Positions 1 to 7,600 of a DNA stretch of 11,412 nt are shown here, in pieces. The DNA is from an uncultured Aliterella sp. (GTDB taxonomy: Bacteria; Cyanobacteriota; Cyanobacteriia; Cyanobacteriales; Chroococcidiopsidaceae). The first letter of the stretch is position 1. Every line of letters begins with the position of its first letter. The position numbers and the translations under genes are program-made. Under the pieces are notes generated by a model, which was not told the origin of the DNA, made no database searches, and saw only the letters and a list, made by a program, of their open reading frames with translations. The stretch lies in NCBI GenBank assembly GCA_905479905.1, contig CAJQOK010000199.1, positions 1 to 11,412 on the forward strand, in the 5' to 3' direction.

Positions 1-1067
1 TCTGGTAAAGCTTGGAAGGGAGCGAGTTTTTTACCGAAGTATTCCTCAACTTTGGCGCGAAATTTGTCTACGCCCCAATCGTTCATTAAGTATTTTAAAC
101 GGGCGTGACGGCGGTCAGTGCGATCGCTATAATCTCTTTGAGTAGCGACAATTGCCTTAATTAGCTCGTAAACGTCTTCTTTGGCTACATAGCAAATCTC
201 GTCCGCCATCCGCGCAAAGGTTTCTTCTTTGTTGTGAGTTCTCCCCAATCCTCCACCAGCAAAGACATTAAAGCCTAATAACTCTTGCTTTTCACCCGTA
301 ATAACTACCAAACTCAAGTCTTGAGAATACAAATCAATGGAATTATCCCCTGGTACAGTTACCGAACACTTAAACTTACGGGGCATATAGTATGTACCGT
401 AAATTGGTTCTGGGTTATCGTGAATAATTGTACCTGTACCGTTGCGGCTACGAGCGGCGACTACTTCGGGGTTTTCTTCGGCGCTAACTGCTTTTTCGCC
501 ATCGAGCCAAATTTCGTAATATGCGCCTGTTTGCGGCGTGAGTAACTGAGCAATATTATCAGCGTATTCCCAAGCATACTGATAGGCTGCTTGATTTTTA
601 AAGGGAGCGGGGGGAGCCATGACATTGCGGTTGACATCGCCACACGCGCCCAAAGTCGAACCCATACTTTTTATTATGGCGGCGATCGCACTTTTGAGAT
701 TTTTCTTCAAAATCCCGTGCATTTGAAAGCCTTGTCTAGTTGTAACTCTAAGCGTTTGATTGCCGTATTCTTCGGCTAACCTATCTAGAGTTAAATACAG
801 TTCAGGAGGTACAAAACCTGCGGGATTGCGGGTTCTCAGCATAAATTGATAATCTTTTTCTTGTCCCTTGACGCGATTATCGCGGTTATCTTGCTGATAA
901 GAGCCGTGAAACTTGAGTATTTGGATTGCGTCTTCGGAAAAATGCGTTGTATCTTGTTTTAATTCAGTAGCTACAGGCTCACGCAAAAAATTACTACGTT
1001 CTTTCAAACCTTCAACTTTAGAAGGTTTACGCGACGCAGTAGGAGTAGAAATAGAGGACTTTACCAT
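1..1067 (-). CDS. sir: Ferredoxin-sulfite reductase, N-terminal part (cut by window edge)
   Basis: Assimilatory sulfite reductase reduces sulfite to sulfide with six electrons from ferredoxin, using siroheme coupled to a 4Fe-4S cluster, in the cytoplasm. The frame reads open from the ATG at 1065-1067 to the left edge, giving 355 residues of a family usually near 640. Visible landmarks are the ferredoxin-reductase-like half domain with [12 protein letters not shown] (about 77-88), the siroheme-contacting [13 protein letters not shown] (107-119), [14 protein letters not shown] (140-153) and the glycine-rich GGGLGRTHN (271-279). The C-terminal cysteine ligands of the cluster would lie outside the window, so integrity cannot be judged. 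The GLGRTHN stretch and flanking residues match cyanobacterial Sir as I remember it better than nitrite reductase NirA, which is shorter. No strong Shine-Dalgarno precedes the ATG. No in-frame stop or frameshift is seen. Confidence 0.93.
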   Translation of the reverse strand, partial: MVKSSISTPTASRKPSKVEGLKERSNFLREPVATELKQDTTHFSEDAIQILKFHGSYQQDNRDNRVKGQEKDYQFMLRTRNPAGFVPPELYLTLDRLAEEYGNQTLRVTTRQGFQMHGILKKNLKSAIAAIIKSMGSTLGACGDVNRNVMAPPAPFKNQAAYQYAWEYADNIAQLLTPQTGAYYEIWLDGEKAVSAEENPEVVAARSRNGTGTIIHDNPEPIYGTYYMPRKFKCSVTVPGDNSIDLYSQDLSLVVITGEKQELLGFNVFAGGGLGRTHNKEETFARMADEICYVAKEDVYELIKAIVATQRDYSDRTDRRHARLKYLMNDWGVDKFRAKVEEYFGKKLAPFQALP

Positions 1068-1167
1068 TGCACTTGATTAGGGGAGATTTTAAGACTACAA
1101 CGTTCACCGCCGCACCAGTAGAATTACAAACACCCCAGTCGGCTGTTCAATCTCCGGTAAATCCGTC

Positions 1168-1185
1168 GGTATTATGAGGAATACC
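1168..1185. promoter_or_regulatory. Possible operator: inverted repeat GGTATT-N6-AATACC
   Basis: A perfect 6-bp inverted repeat with a 6-bp spacer lies about 100 bp upstream of the sir start codon. The size and symmetry fit a dimeric regulator site. It is not an NtcA site, because the GTA and TAC half-sites are 10 rather than 8 apart. One such short dyad can arise by chance in AT-rich DNA, so this is only a candidate. Confidence 0.2.
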
Positions 1186-1214
1186 CCAATTTTAACACGA
1201 TAAAAAGTTGGGGT
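1183..1214 (-). other. Stem-loop overlapping the terminator, sir leader side
   Basis: ACCCCAA (1183-1189) pairs with TTGGGGT (1208-1214), and TTTTA (1190-1194) pairs with TAAAA (1201-1205) around a 6-base loop, with a 2-base bulge. It shares its right arm with the terminator-like hairpin at 1204-1247, so the two folds exclude each other in one transcript. It could be part of a bidirectional terminator or of the 5' leader of sir. Function is inferred only. Confidence 0.35.
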
Positions 1215-1247
1215 TTGCCAACTTGATGACCAAACTAACCCAACTTT
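1204..1247 (-). terminator. Probable Rho-independent terminator of the beta-barrel gene
   Basis: On the minus strand, 30 bp after the stop codon of the barrel gene, AAAGTTGGGTT (1247-1237) pairs with AACCCCAACTTT (1215-1204) apart from one bulged C. The descending arm runs into a five-T tract. The loop is long (about 21 bases), which lowers confidence. It would separate the barrel gene from sir downstream. Confidence 0.45.
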
Positions 1248-1276
1248 AATTTAATTGAACCTCACCAAACCTAAAA

Positions 1277-1828
1277 TTAGAATCGATAAGCTGCACCAGC
1301 TTGGAAGCTTACTGCCGATGCTGGGCTATTTTCATAAGCTTTTATACCTAATTTGGCATCTGTGTAAAACATGATGTTTCTAGTTACTTCCTTTTCTAAG
1401 CCAGTAGTTAGCACAACGGAATCTTTGTTACCTAAAGGTGTTGGTTTACCATTTGCTTCTACAAAAGAGTAGCCTGCACCTACATAGGCATTGGCTTTAT
1501 TAGTAATAGGAACATCGTAGGAAATTATTGGCATAATCGCGCTAGTTTCATCGCTAAATAAAATTGCTCCCCGCGCTGAAATTGGTGTATTAGGAATTGC
1601 GAAACGCCCTTGAATATTACCGCCGAATGTTGCCGCATCTCCAGTTTGTCCACCATTAGTAACCCCGGTAGAAATTCCTGCGCCTAAGTAACTAGCTCTA
1701 GTGCCTAAAGGCTTTGCTGAAGCTGACTGGGCGGATAATACTGGAACAATTAATAAAGCAGATAAGGCAGCAAGCTTGACAGATTGTTTAAGAAATGATT
1801 TCATAAGTGTTAGTGTTTTCATGTTCAT
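1277..1828 (-). CDS. Secreted small outer-membrane beta-barrel-like protein
   Basis: A 183-residue precursor. The N-terminus has a basic stretch followed by the hydrophobic run LAALSALLIVPVL and ends in AQSASA (33-38), a good signal peptidase I site, leaving about 145 residues. The mature part is rich in Gly, Ser, Thr and alternating hydrophobics. It ends with AGAAYRF; an aromatic final residue preceded by alternating hydrophobics is the usual C-terminal signature of outer-membrane barrels assembled by BamA. The size would suit an eight-stranded barrel. Three in-frame ATGs exist (1826-1828, 1820-1822, 1802-1804), none with a clear ribosome site. The third still leaves a full signal peptide, so the true start is uncertain. 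It is transcribed alone, with a terminator-like hairpin downstream and a 226-bp AT-rich spacer upstream. Function (porin, adhesin or structural) is not known. Confidence 0.75.
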   Translation of the reverse strand: MNMKTLTLMKSFLKQSVKLAALSALLIVPVLSAQSASAKPLGTRASYLGAGISTGVTNGGQTGDAATFGGNIQGRFAIPNTPISARGAILFSDETSAIMPIISYDVPITNKANAYVGAGYSFVEANGKPTPLGNKDSVVLTTGLEKEVTRNIMFYTDAKLGIKAYENSPASAVSFQAGAAYRF

Positions 1829-2054
1829 ATTTTTATAGTCGAATAAATGTTTAAAAAGTTTCCAATGTTGTTAAAATTTTTCTGCAAAAACATATTTTTG
1901 TTAACATTTTTATAAAGATAAATTGGAAATTAATAGACTGTTTTTAAAGTGTCACAACAAAATTGTTAACTGTTTGAATATTTACTAGAAAGCAGTTAGC
2001 CTAGGGTTTAAATCCTAGGCTAACAAGGGAATATAGAGGTAGCTTTAAATATTT
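1829..2054. other. AT-rich spacer upstream of the barrel gene
   Basis: This 226-bp spacer has no open frame of note. It contains TTGTTAA three times (1868-1874, 1898-1904, 1963-1969) and one strong palindrome (1995-2024). The barrel gene promoter must lie here, but no convincing -35/-10 pair could be singled out. Confidence 0.4.
1995..2024. terminator. Perfect 11-bp palindrome, likely terminator of the GIY-YIG operon
   Basis: GTTAGCCTAGG (1995-2005) and CCTAGGCTAAC (2014-2024) are perfect inverted arms around an 8-base AT-rich loop. It lies about 30 bp past the stop of the GIY-YIG gene. The RNA hairpin would be very stable, but no clean T tract follows on the minus strand (TGCTTTCT), so it could instead be an RNA 3'-end stabiliser or a dispersed palindrome. 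Confidence 0.45.
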
Positions 2055-2591
2055 CTACTGCTTTAAATCGAGTAAACCTTTTTCTTTAAGCTTAGGATTG
2101 AAACGTATTGGCATTTTTAAGCCGCGATCGCTCAGTTGTGCTAATATCTCTTGCTCTACTCGACGAGCAATATTTTTGAGCAATTTATCTTGAATTAATC
2201 CGTCACCCGCCTTGTAACTACTTTGTTCTTCCGCCGTCATTGTAAGAGTAGCATCAATAGGATCTGTCCATTGTGCAGCCTCAGATGCTAGGCTGGCGGG
2301 ACTTGTACTATTTTCGCTTATCCAAGCATCTTTAATAGATTCTAAAATAGTTCGGCTGGGGCGATCGCTCAAATGGACTTTAAGCCAGTAACATTTTGTT
2401 GCTTGGCGAACTATATGCTGCTTCAAGCTAAGATCGACATCGCGGGAATAACCCACGTATTGCAACACTTTATCTTTGTCAAAAATGGCGTAAACTCCGA
2501 CTTTTCCGGAAAATTGTGCGGGTAATTGACCGTCTTCATCTAGATACGGGATATATTCTAAACTAACAAGGCTAGGAGTATCAGTTGTCAT
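2055..2591 (-). CDS. GIY-YIG nuclease-superfamily protein
   Basis: A 178-residue protein with a short GIY-YIG fold at its N-terminal half. GVY (32-34) and YVG (45-47) are the two signature strands, with Arg50 just after in GYSRDVDLSLKQHI, and Glu84 in RTILESIKDAW is a candidate for the metal-binding glutamate. These proteins cut DNA in repair, recombination and restriction, but the small stand-alone cyanobacterial forms have no assigned substrate that I know of. The C-terminal half (about 110-178) is helical and charged (LLKNIARRVEQEIL) and unrecognised. The ATG at 2589-2591 lies inside the end of the upstream 110-residue gene, an 11-bp overlap, so translation is probably coupled. The tyrosines of both motifs, the arginine and the glutamate are all present, so nuclease activity is possible but unproven. 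Confidence 0.75.
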   Translation of the reverse strand: MTTDTPSLVSLEYIPYLDEDGQLPAQFSGKVGVYAIFDKDKVLQYVGYSRDVDLSLKQHIVRQATKCYWLKVHLSDRPSRTILESIKDAWISENSTSPASLASEAAQWTDPIDATLTMTAEEQSSYKAGDGLIQDKLLKNIARRVEQEILAQLSDRGLKMPIRFNPKLKEKGLLDLKQ

Positions 2592-2913
2592 GATCTAATC
2601 GGCGGTAAATTGCACAAAGGCGACTGGGTTTAAAGATTTTTGCCTGAAACATAAAGTTAGGCGGGACGTTGATAATAATATAATTTGCGTCGGCGTGGTA
2701 CTTTTCAAACTCTGCTGGCATTCCTTTAGGTGTCGCTGTAGTATAAGGTACAGGCTGAAACAACAACTCGGTAAACTCTACAGTTTTGCCCTCTATTTGC
2801 GCCGATAGTTGGCTAAGGAAGGATTCACCACGTAATAAGCTAAACAAAGCCGCCTGAGCTTCAGGCGCAAGGGTAAAACTACTATCAAAGTGTTCGATGA
2901 TTTTGAGCGGCAT
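2581..2913 (-). CDS. Conserved-looking hypothetical protein, first gene of a coupled pair
   Basis: I do not recognise this 110-residue protein. It has no signal peptide or membrane segment. It looks like a compact soluble alpha/beta protein, with a hydrophobic strand ANYIIINVPPNFMF (about 76-89), an acidic N-terminal half and a basic C-terminal tail (KPSRLCAIYRRLDHDN). Its last codons overlap the GIY-YIG start by 11 bp, so it is the promoter-proximal gene of a two-gene unit and may work with that protein. The ATG at 2911-2913 is preceded by an A-rich run with no clear Shine-Dalgarno. The 100-bp spacer upstream is shared with the divergent cytochrome gene. Confidence 0.6.
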   Translation of the reverse strand: MPLKIIEHFDSSFTLAPEAQAALFSLLRGESFLSQLSAQIEGKTVEFTELLFQPVPYTTATPKGMPAEFEKYHADANYIIINVPPNFMFQAKIFKPSRLCAIYRRLDHDN

Positions 2914-3013
2914 TTTTTTTAGTAAGACTTCGCACGTTGTAACTATTTTACAATTGAGGGAGGCGATCGCACTTTTGAGACAATATTAAAATATTTCTGG
3001 TTAACCAAAATCT
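2914..3013. promoter_or_regulatory. Divergent promoter region with a HIP1 site
   Basis: This 100-bp spacer separates the minus-strand GIY-YIG pair from the plus-strand cytochrome/Moco pair, so it must carry promoters in both directions. It contains a HIP1 octamer at 2963-2970, inside a 19-bp stretch repeated in sir. AT-rich -10-like sequence (tattaaaat, around 2984-2992) lies 22 bp before the cytochrome start; no matching -35 is clear. Confidence 0.35.
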
Positions 3014-3610
3014 ATGGATTCCTCTATTTCTCCCTTTCTGCGCCCCATACATCAAGCTTTATTTGCTAAAGTATTTCATTGGGTTAACCTAGTTAGCTTG
3101 CTGTTAATGATGACGAGCGGTATACAAATTTACAACGCTAATCCGGTATTTGGTGGGCGCGGCGGGTTGCAGATTCCCCCCATATTTGCCCTCGGTGGTT
3201 GGCTGGCGGGGGGTAGACACTGGCATTTTGCCGCTATGTGGTTGTTTGCCCTTAATTTATTGTTTTACGGGGTTTATATTGCAATAACTCGACGCTGGAA
3301 GCATAGATTTGTTAGCGGCAAAGATGTTAAAGCTTTGCAAGTAAGTAACAATCAAAAAAGAAAAAACTACGCTTGGCATCGGTTGGCGTATACAGCAATT
3401 ATTCCTATTTTGCTCTTAGCTATATTTAGTGGTGCGGGTATGTATAAGCCTGCTCAATTTTACTGGATTGTGGACTGTTTTGGCGATTGGCAAGCCTTAC
3501 GGATTGTGCATTTTACCACTGTACCAATAGTAATTGTGTTTGCTGTAGTTCATTCTCTGCTAGGGCTAAAGGTTGGCGGTTCGCGTTTACAAGAATCAAT
3601 GTTTTGGTAG
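3014..3610 (+). CDS. Cytochrome b561-type membrane subunit
   Basis: A 198-residue integral membrane protein with four predicted helices (about 19-39, 68-92, 121-144, 163-187). Candidate heme-b ligands are His22 (KVFHWVNL), His69/His71 (GRHWHFAAMW), His122 (AWHRLAY), His166 (RIVHFTT) and His180 (VVHSLLG). This matches the bacterial cytochrome b561 / thiosulfate-reductase cytochrome b family in length and spacing. It would pass electrons between the quinone pool and a partner on the periplasmic side. The next gene, 6 bp downstream, encodes an exported molybdopterin enzyme, the usual partner of such subunits. The ATG is chosen because it opens directly into a short cytoplasmic tail before helix 1; no strong ribosome site is visible. 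It is not MsrQ-like in sequence, despite the analogous role to MsrPQ. Confidence 0.85.
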   Translation: MDSSISPFLRPIHQALFAKVFHWVNLVSLLLMMTSGIQIYNANPVFGGRGGLQIPPIFALGGWLAGGRHWHFAAMWLFALNLLFYGVYIAITRRWKHRFVSGKDVKALQVSNNQKRKNYAWHRLAYTAIIPILLLAIFSGAGMYKPAQFYWIVDCFGDWQALRIVHFTTVPIVIVFAVVHSLLGLKVGGSRLQESMFW

Positions 3611-3616
3611 TATATT

Positions 3617-4336
3617 ATGGAACCGATGCAACGCGATCGCCTATTATTACGTCGTCGTTTTTTACAATTATCAGGTTTTTCTAGCCTCAGCTTATTATTA
3701 AGTGGGTGTGGAATCAGGTTATTTGAGGAAGTTGTTGGGCAAGCTTTTGAGCCGCTAAATCAAAGATTAGAAGAATTATTATTAAATCCCCAGCAGCCTG
3801 TACCAGAATTTAGCAGTAGTGCCATTGAACCGGAAGCTTTGATTATTAATAGTTATAGGTTTACGCCAAAAATTGACACAGTAAAATTTAGGTTATTGGT
3901 TGAAGGCGATGTTGATAATCCTTTAAGTTTAAGCATGGCAGATATTCAAGAGATGCCACATACATCAATGATAATTCGTCATGTCTGCGTTGAAGGATGG
4001 GCGGCAATTGTCCAATGGGGCGGGTTACAATTGCGAGATATTGTTGCGCTTGCTAAACCTAAATCAAACGTCCGCTACGTCTATTTTGAATCGGCGGATG
4101 GTTATTACGAAAGTTGGGATATAGCTTCGGCTTTGCATCCTCAAACCTTGATGGCTTATGAAAAAAACGGTCAACCTTTGCCCGTCGAAAATGGCGCGCC
4201 TTTGCGTTTGGCATCGCCAATTAAACTCGGATATAAACAAAGTAAATGGGTGACACGCATAGTTTTAGTTGAGAAGTTATTGCCGATTAAAGGTTATTGG
4301 GAAGACCAAGGTTATGAATGGTTTGCAGGGCTGTAA
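3617..4336 (+). CDS. Tat-exported molybdopterin oxidoreductase (sulfite oxidase fold), probable lipoprotein
   Basis: A 239-residue protein with the Moco-binding domain of the sulfite oxidase/YedY (MsrP) superfamily. The N-terminus carries a twin-arginine motif, LRRRFLQ (11-17), a hydrophobic segment, and LSGC (28-31), a lipobox. This suggests folded export by Tat followed by lipid anchoring at Cys31. The core spans about 77-225. In RHVCVEGW (121-128), Cys124 is the expected molybdenum ligand. GYYESWDIASAL, LMAYEKNGQPLP and GAPLRLASPIKLGYKQSKWV follow the family order. The C-terminal Ig-like dimerisation domain of true sulfite oxidases is absent, as in MsrP-like enzymes. It lies 6 bp after the cytochrome b gene and was probably co-transcribed with it. 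The substrate cannot be read from sequence; methionine sulfoxide, sulfite or another small oxidised compound are options. A second in-frame ATG at 3626 would leave the Tat motif intact. Confidence 0.85.
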   Translation: MEPMQRDRLLLRRRFLQLSGFSSLSLLLSGCGIRLFEEVVGQAFEPLNQRLEELLLNPQQPVPEFSSSAIEPEALIINSYRFTPKIDTVKFRLLVEGDVDNPLSLSMADIQEMPHTSMIIRHVCVEGWAAIVQWGGLQLRDIVALAKPKSNVRYVYFESADGYYESWDIASALHPQTLMAYEKNGQPLPVENGAPLRLASPIKLGYKQSKWVTRIVLVEKLLPIKGYWEDQGYEWFAGL

Positions 4337-4345
4337 TTTAAAAAA

Positions 4346-4422
4346 ATGGGTAATGGGTAATGGGTAATGGGTAATGGGTAATTGGTAATGGGTAATGGGT
4401 AATTGGTAATTGGTAATTGGTA
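4346..4422 (+). repeat. Heptanucleotide tandem repeat (STRR), eleven units
   Basis: Eleven exact-register 7-bp units: seven ATGGGTA and four ATTGGTA, in the order G5-T-G2-T3, where G and T mark the third base. Short tandemly repeated repetitive heptamers are known from heterocystous cyanobacteria such as Calothrix and Nostoc. It starts ten bases after the Moco gene stop codon, in a spacer between converging genes. Copy number is expected to vary by slippage. Confidence 0.9.
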
Positions 4423-4666
4423 ATAATTTTATAGATGCTTACCAAAAAGTGCCTAATCAAGTAGTAAATCTTGCTTTTGCTTTAACTACTATTACAGTTA
4501 TTATTTCCGCCGTGTTGCAAAGGTAGCAGCAGTCTATCAATTGGAAGATTCAAACACTAACGAGCAGCATCAAGCCAACGAAACTGCTAGGGAGCATCTT
4601 TTGCACCCCATACTTGTTTACCTGAGAAAAAACTACCAATTGTTAGAGTATTCACAAGAAACATAG
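4410..4666 (+). pseudogene. Possible frameshifted gene remnant
   Basis: Two open stretches in different frames abut here. The first (4410-4526) reads through FIDAYQKVPNQVV and then a hydrophobic segment, LAFALTTITVIISAVL, that resembles a membrane helix. The second (4457-4666) reads FRRVAKVAAVYQLEDSN, then HLLHPILVYLRKNYQLLEY, and stops at 4664-4666. Neither has a good start codon or ribosome site. Joining them by a -1 shift around 4500-4520 gives a plausible tail of a membrane protein. I do not recognise the family. The remnant begins inside the heptamer repeat. It could equally be chance openness in non-coding DNA. Confidence 0.25.
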
Positions 4667-4686
4667 ATTTTACGATCTTCTTTAGC

Positions 4687-7600
4687 TTATACATTTCTTC
4701 CGGCTAAACGAGCGATCGCAACCGCTAATTCTGCTGCATCTATCGGCTTGGGGACGTGCAACTGAAACCCTGCAAGTAACGCTTTTTTGCGATCTTCGGC
4801 TCTAGCGTAAGCCGTCAAAGCTAAAGCCGGAACTTTCCCCCCTTGTTCTGGCGTAAGCGCCCGGACTTTCCGAATTAGCGTATAACCATCAACTCCTGGC
4901 ATTCCGATATCGCTTACCAGTACATGAGGCTGATATTGAGTAATTTCTATCAATGCTTCTTCAGCAGTAGCTACAGCTTTTAATTCGGCTCCATACTCTA
5001 GCAATACCACACTAACTACCTCTCGCGCATCTACTTCATCATCTACAACTAATACTCGTAAATTCTCTAGGGACGGTAAACAAAAAATTGGTTCGTCAGT
5101 AGCAACTACAGGCATTTGTAGCGGGACTTCTTTTACCGTACTTACTACCGAGCTAATAGGCAAAGTTACTATAAAAGTCGATCCTTTGTCTATCCCTTCA
5201 CTTTCGGCTTTTACTGTTCCGCCATGAAGTTCGACTAAATGACGGACAATTGCTAAACCTAGTCCCAAACCGCCATAAGTTCTTGTCGTTGTCCCATCTT
5301 CTTGACGAAAACGCTCAAATACATAAGGTAAAAAGTCTGGACTAATACCTTGTCCACTATCTTTAATACTAATTTGGACGCGAGAATTATAGACTTCTAA
5401 TCGCACTTCAACTCGTCCGCCTTTGGGCGTAAATTTGACGGCATTAGATAACAGATTCCATAAAACTTGTTGCAGGCGGCTAGAATCTCCTTGGACTCGA
5501 TTAATTTCTGGTGCTACATAAAACTCTAAGCGAATATTTTTTGCTTGGGCTGCACTTTGAACTGTCTCAAGGGCAGATTCTACAATTGGTTGCAGTGATA
5601 TATAAGCAAAATCTAAGCGGATTTTTCCAGTAATAATCCGCGATACATCTAAAATATCTTCAATTAATTGCTGTAAAGACTTGGTATTGCGGTCTATGGT
5701 TTCTAAGGCTTTAGCAGTAGTAGTTTCATCAAACTTACGAGTACGCAGCAATTGAATCCAGCCTACCATTGCATTTAAAGGGGTACGAAGCTCATGAGAA
5801 AGAGTGGCTAAAAACTCATCTTTCATCCGATTTGCGGCTTCGGCTGTAGCACGGGCAGTTTGTTCGCTCTCTAAGAGTCGTTCGCGTTCGATTTCAATGG
5901 CTTTGCGTGTCGTAATATCATGAGCGGCAGCATACATCAATCCTTCCTCGACTACAGGAAACACTGTCCAAGCTAACCAGCGATAGGAACCATCTTTGCA
6001 CTGGTAGCGATTCTCAAAATACTTAGTAGGCTTACCTATAGCCAGTTTTTCTACTTCGTCTGTTGTTGCGGTTACGTCTTCAGGATGAACAAAATCAAGA
6101 AATGGTTTAGCAAGTATTTCTGCTGAAGTATAACCGAGGATTTTTTCAAAGGCTGGATTTATGCGTTTAAAATAACCATCAAACCCACAGATACACAGCA
6201 AGTCGAGGGATAAGGTAAAAAAGCGATCGCGTTCGATCTCCGCTTGTTTACGATCGCTAATGTTCATAGTAATTCCTACTAAGCCTGCAACTTCTCCTTG
6301 GGAGTTAAAGTAAGGAGCTTTGTAAGTTATTGCCCATATTGTCTTACCATCAGCGCCCGTTACAGGTTCTTCTATGCTGCGTTTGGGTTTACCTAAATCC
6401 ATCACTTGGCGATCATCATTATAAAATGCTGTTGCTTGGTCTTGGGGAAAGAAATCATGATCAGTTTTACCAATAATTTCCGCAATTGGTTGATTAATAA
6501 TTTCCGCACCCCGGCGGTTGATCGCAATATATTTTGCTTCCAAGTTTTTGTAAAAAACTACGGCGGGAATAGAATCTAATAATACTTCCTGCTCTACAAC
6601 TTTTTGTTTTAGCGCTTCTTGGAGTAATTTGCGATCGCTAATTTCCTTAACGATGCCAATTAAGCGAATAGGGTTGCCTTCTTTATTGTGATAAACGCTA
6701 CCTGTAGCCCAAATCCAATGAATGCTGCTGTCATCCCAAACTACTCTACAGTCAAATTCCCAATCAACATTTGTCGCTAAAGTGTGTTGAAATTGGCGAT
6801 CTACATATTCGCGATCGTCAGGATGCACACGACTTAAAAATATTTCGTAGCTCCAATCGGGGAGTAAAGTATCGTAGCCAAATATGCGATCGTGCTGAAG
6901 ATTTCGTCTGGCGATTTTGGTTGCAAGGTCTAAATCCCAATCGCCTAATTGAGCCGCATCTAGAGCAAATCTTAACCGAGTGCTGCTCTTTCTGAGTTCT
7001 TCGGAGGATTTCTCCGCAGCATTACGGGCAACAACTAAGCTTCTCGTTACGCCAAATAGAATAAGTGCGATCGCAATGCCCACAAATCCAATATAAGGTA
7101 CAAGTCTAGTTTCGGAATTTAACTCTAATTCTGGACGGGAACTAAATACAATGCTCCAAGTGCGCCCAGCAATATCGATAGTTGATTGTTGTTTAAAAGA
7201 TGGTTGATAATTAGGATTACTTGTGGCAATTTTAGCGTTGTGCAGCAAATTTTCTGGGCTAATATCTTTCCCTTCGTAGATTGCCAAGTCGATTTCTGGA
7301 TGCTTGTCATCTCCAAAAATACCTTGAATTAAATCGTTGGCGCGAAACGGACTATAAACAAAACCTAGTAAATCTCTTTGTCTTTGGGCTACATTGTCGG
7401 GGATTGTGCCATTGCGATAAACGGGAACATAGAGTAGAAAACCCACTTGTTTTTGCTGACCAATTTCCTGTATTAGGGTGACTTTTCCTGAAGCGGTGGG
7501 TGTGGCAGTATCACGGGCGCGAATCATCGCAGCTTGGCGCACTTTTTCAGAAAACATATCGTAGCCAATTGCCGCCCTATTGCGTCGATCCAACGGTTCT

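Noticed and set aside
285-779. Open frames on both strands within this stretch (285-545 and 591-779 plus, 461-643 minus)
   Set aside because: They lie inside the sulfite reductase reading frame, which is well conserved in sequence; none has a recognisable product or ribosome site.
1-1067. Ferredoxin-nitrite reductase (NirA) as an alternative identity
   Set aside because: The residues around GLGRTHN and the long N-terminal part fit Sir as remembered, and no nitrate assimilation genes adjoin.
3487-3684. Plus-strand frame of 65 residues across the cytochrome/Moco junction
   Set aside because: It overlaps two convincing genes in another frame, and its composition is typical of shadow frames.
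4346-4422. Heptamer array considered as a CRISPR or iteron origin
   Set aside because: The units are contiguous 7-mers without spacers, so it is not a CRISPR. There is no replication initiator gene nearby, and the pattern fits the known STRR class.
6771-7481. Short frames on both strands inside the kinase gene (6771-6995, 7125-7316, 7281-7481)
   Set aside because: The kinase domains run uninterrupted through this region, and none of these frames has a good start or known motif.
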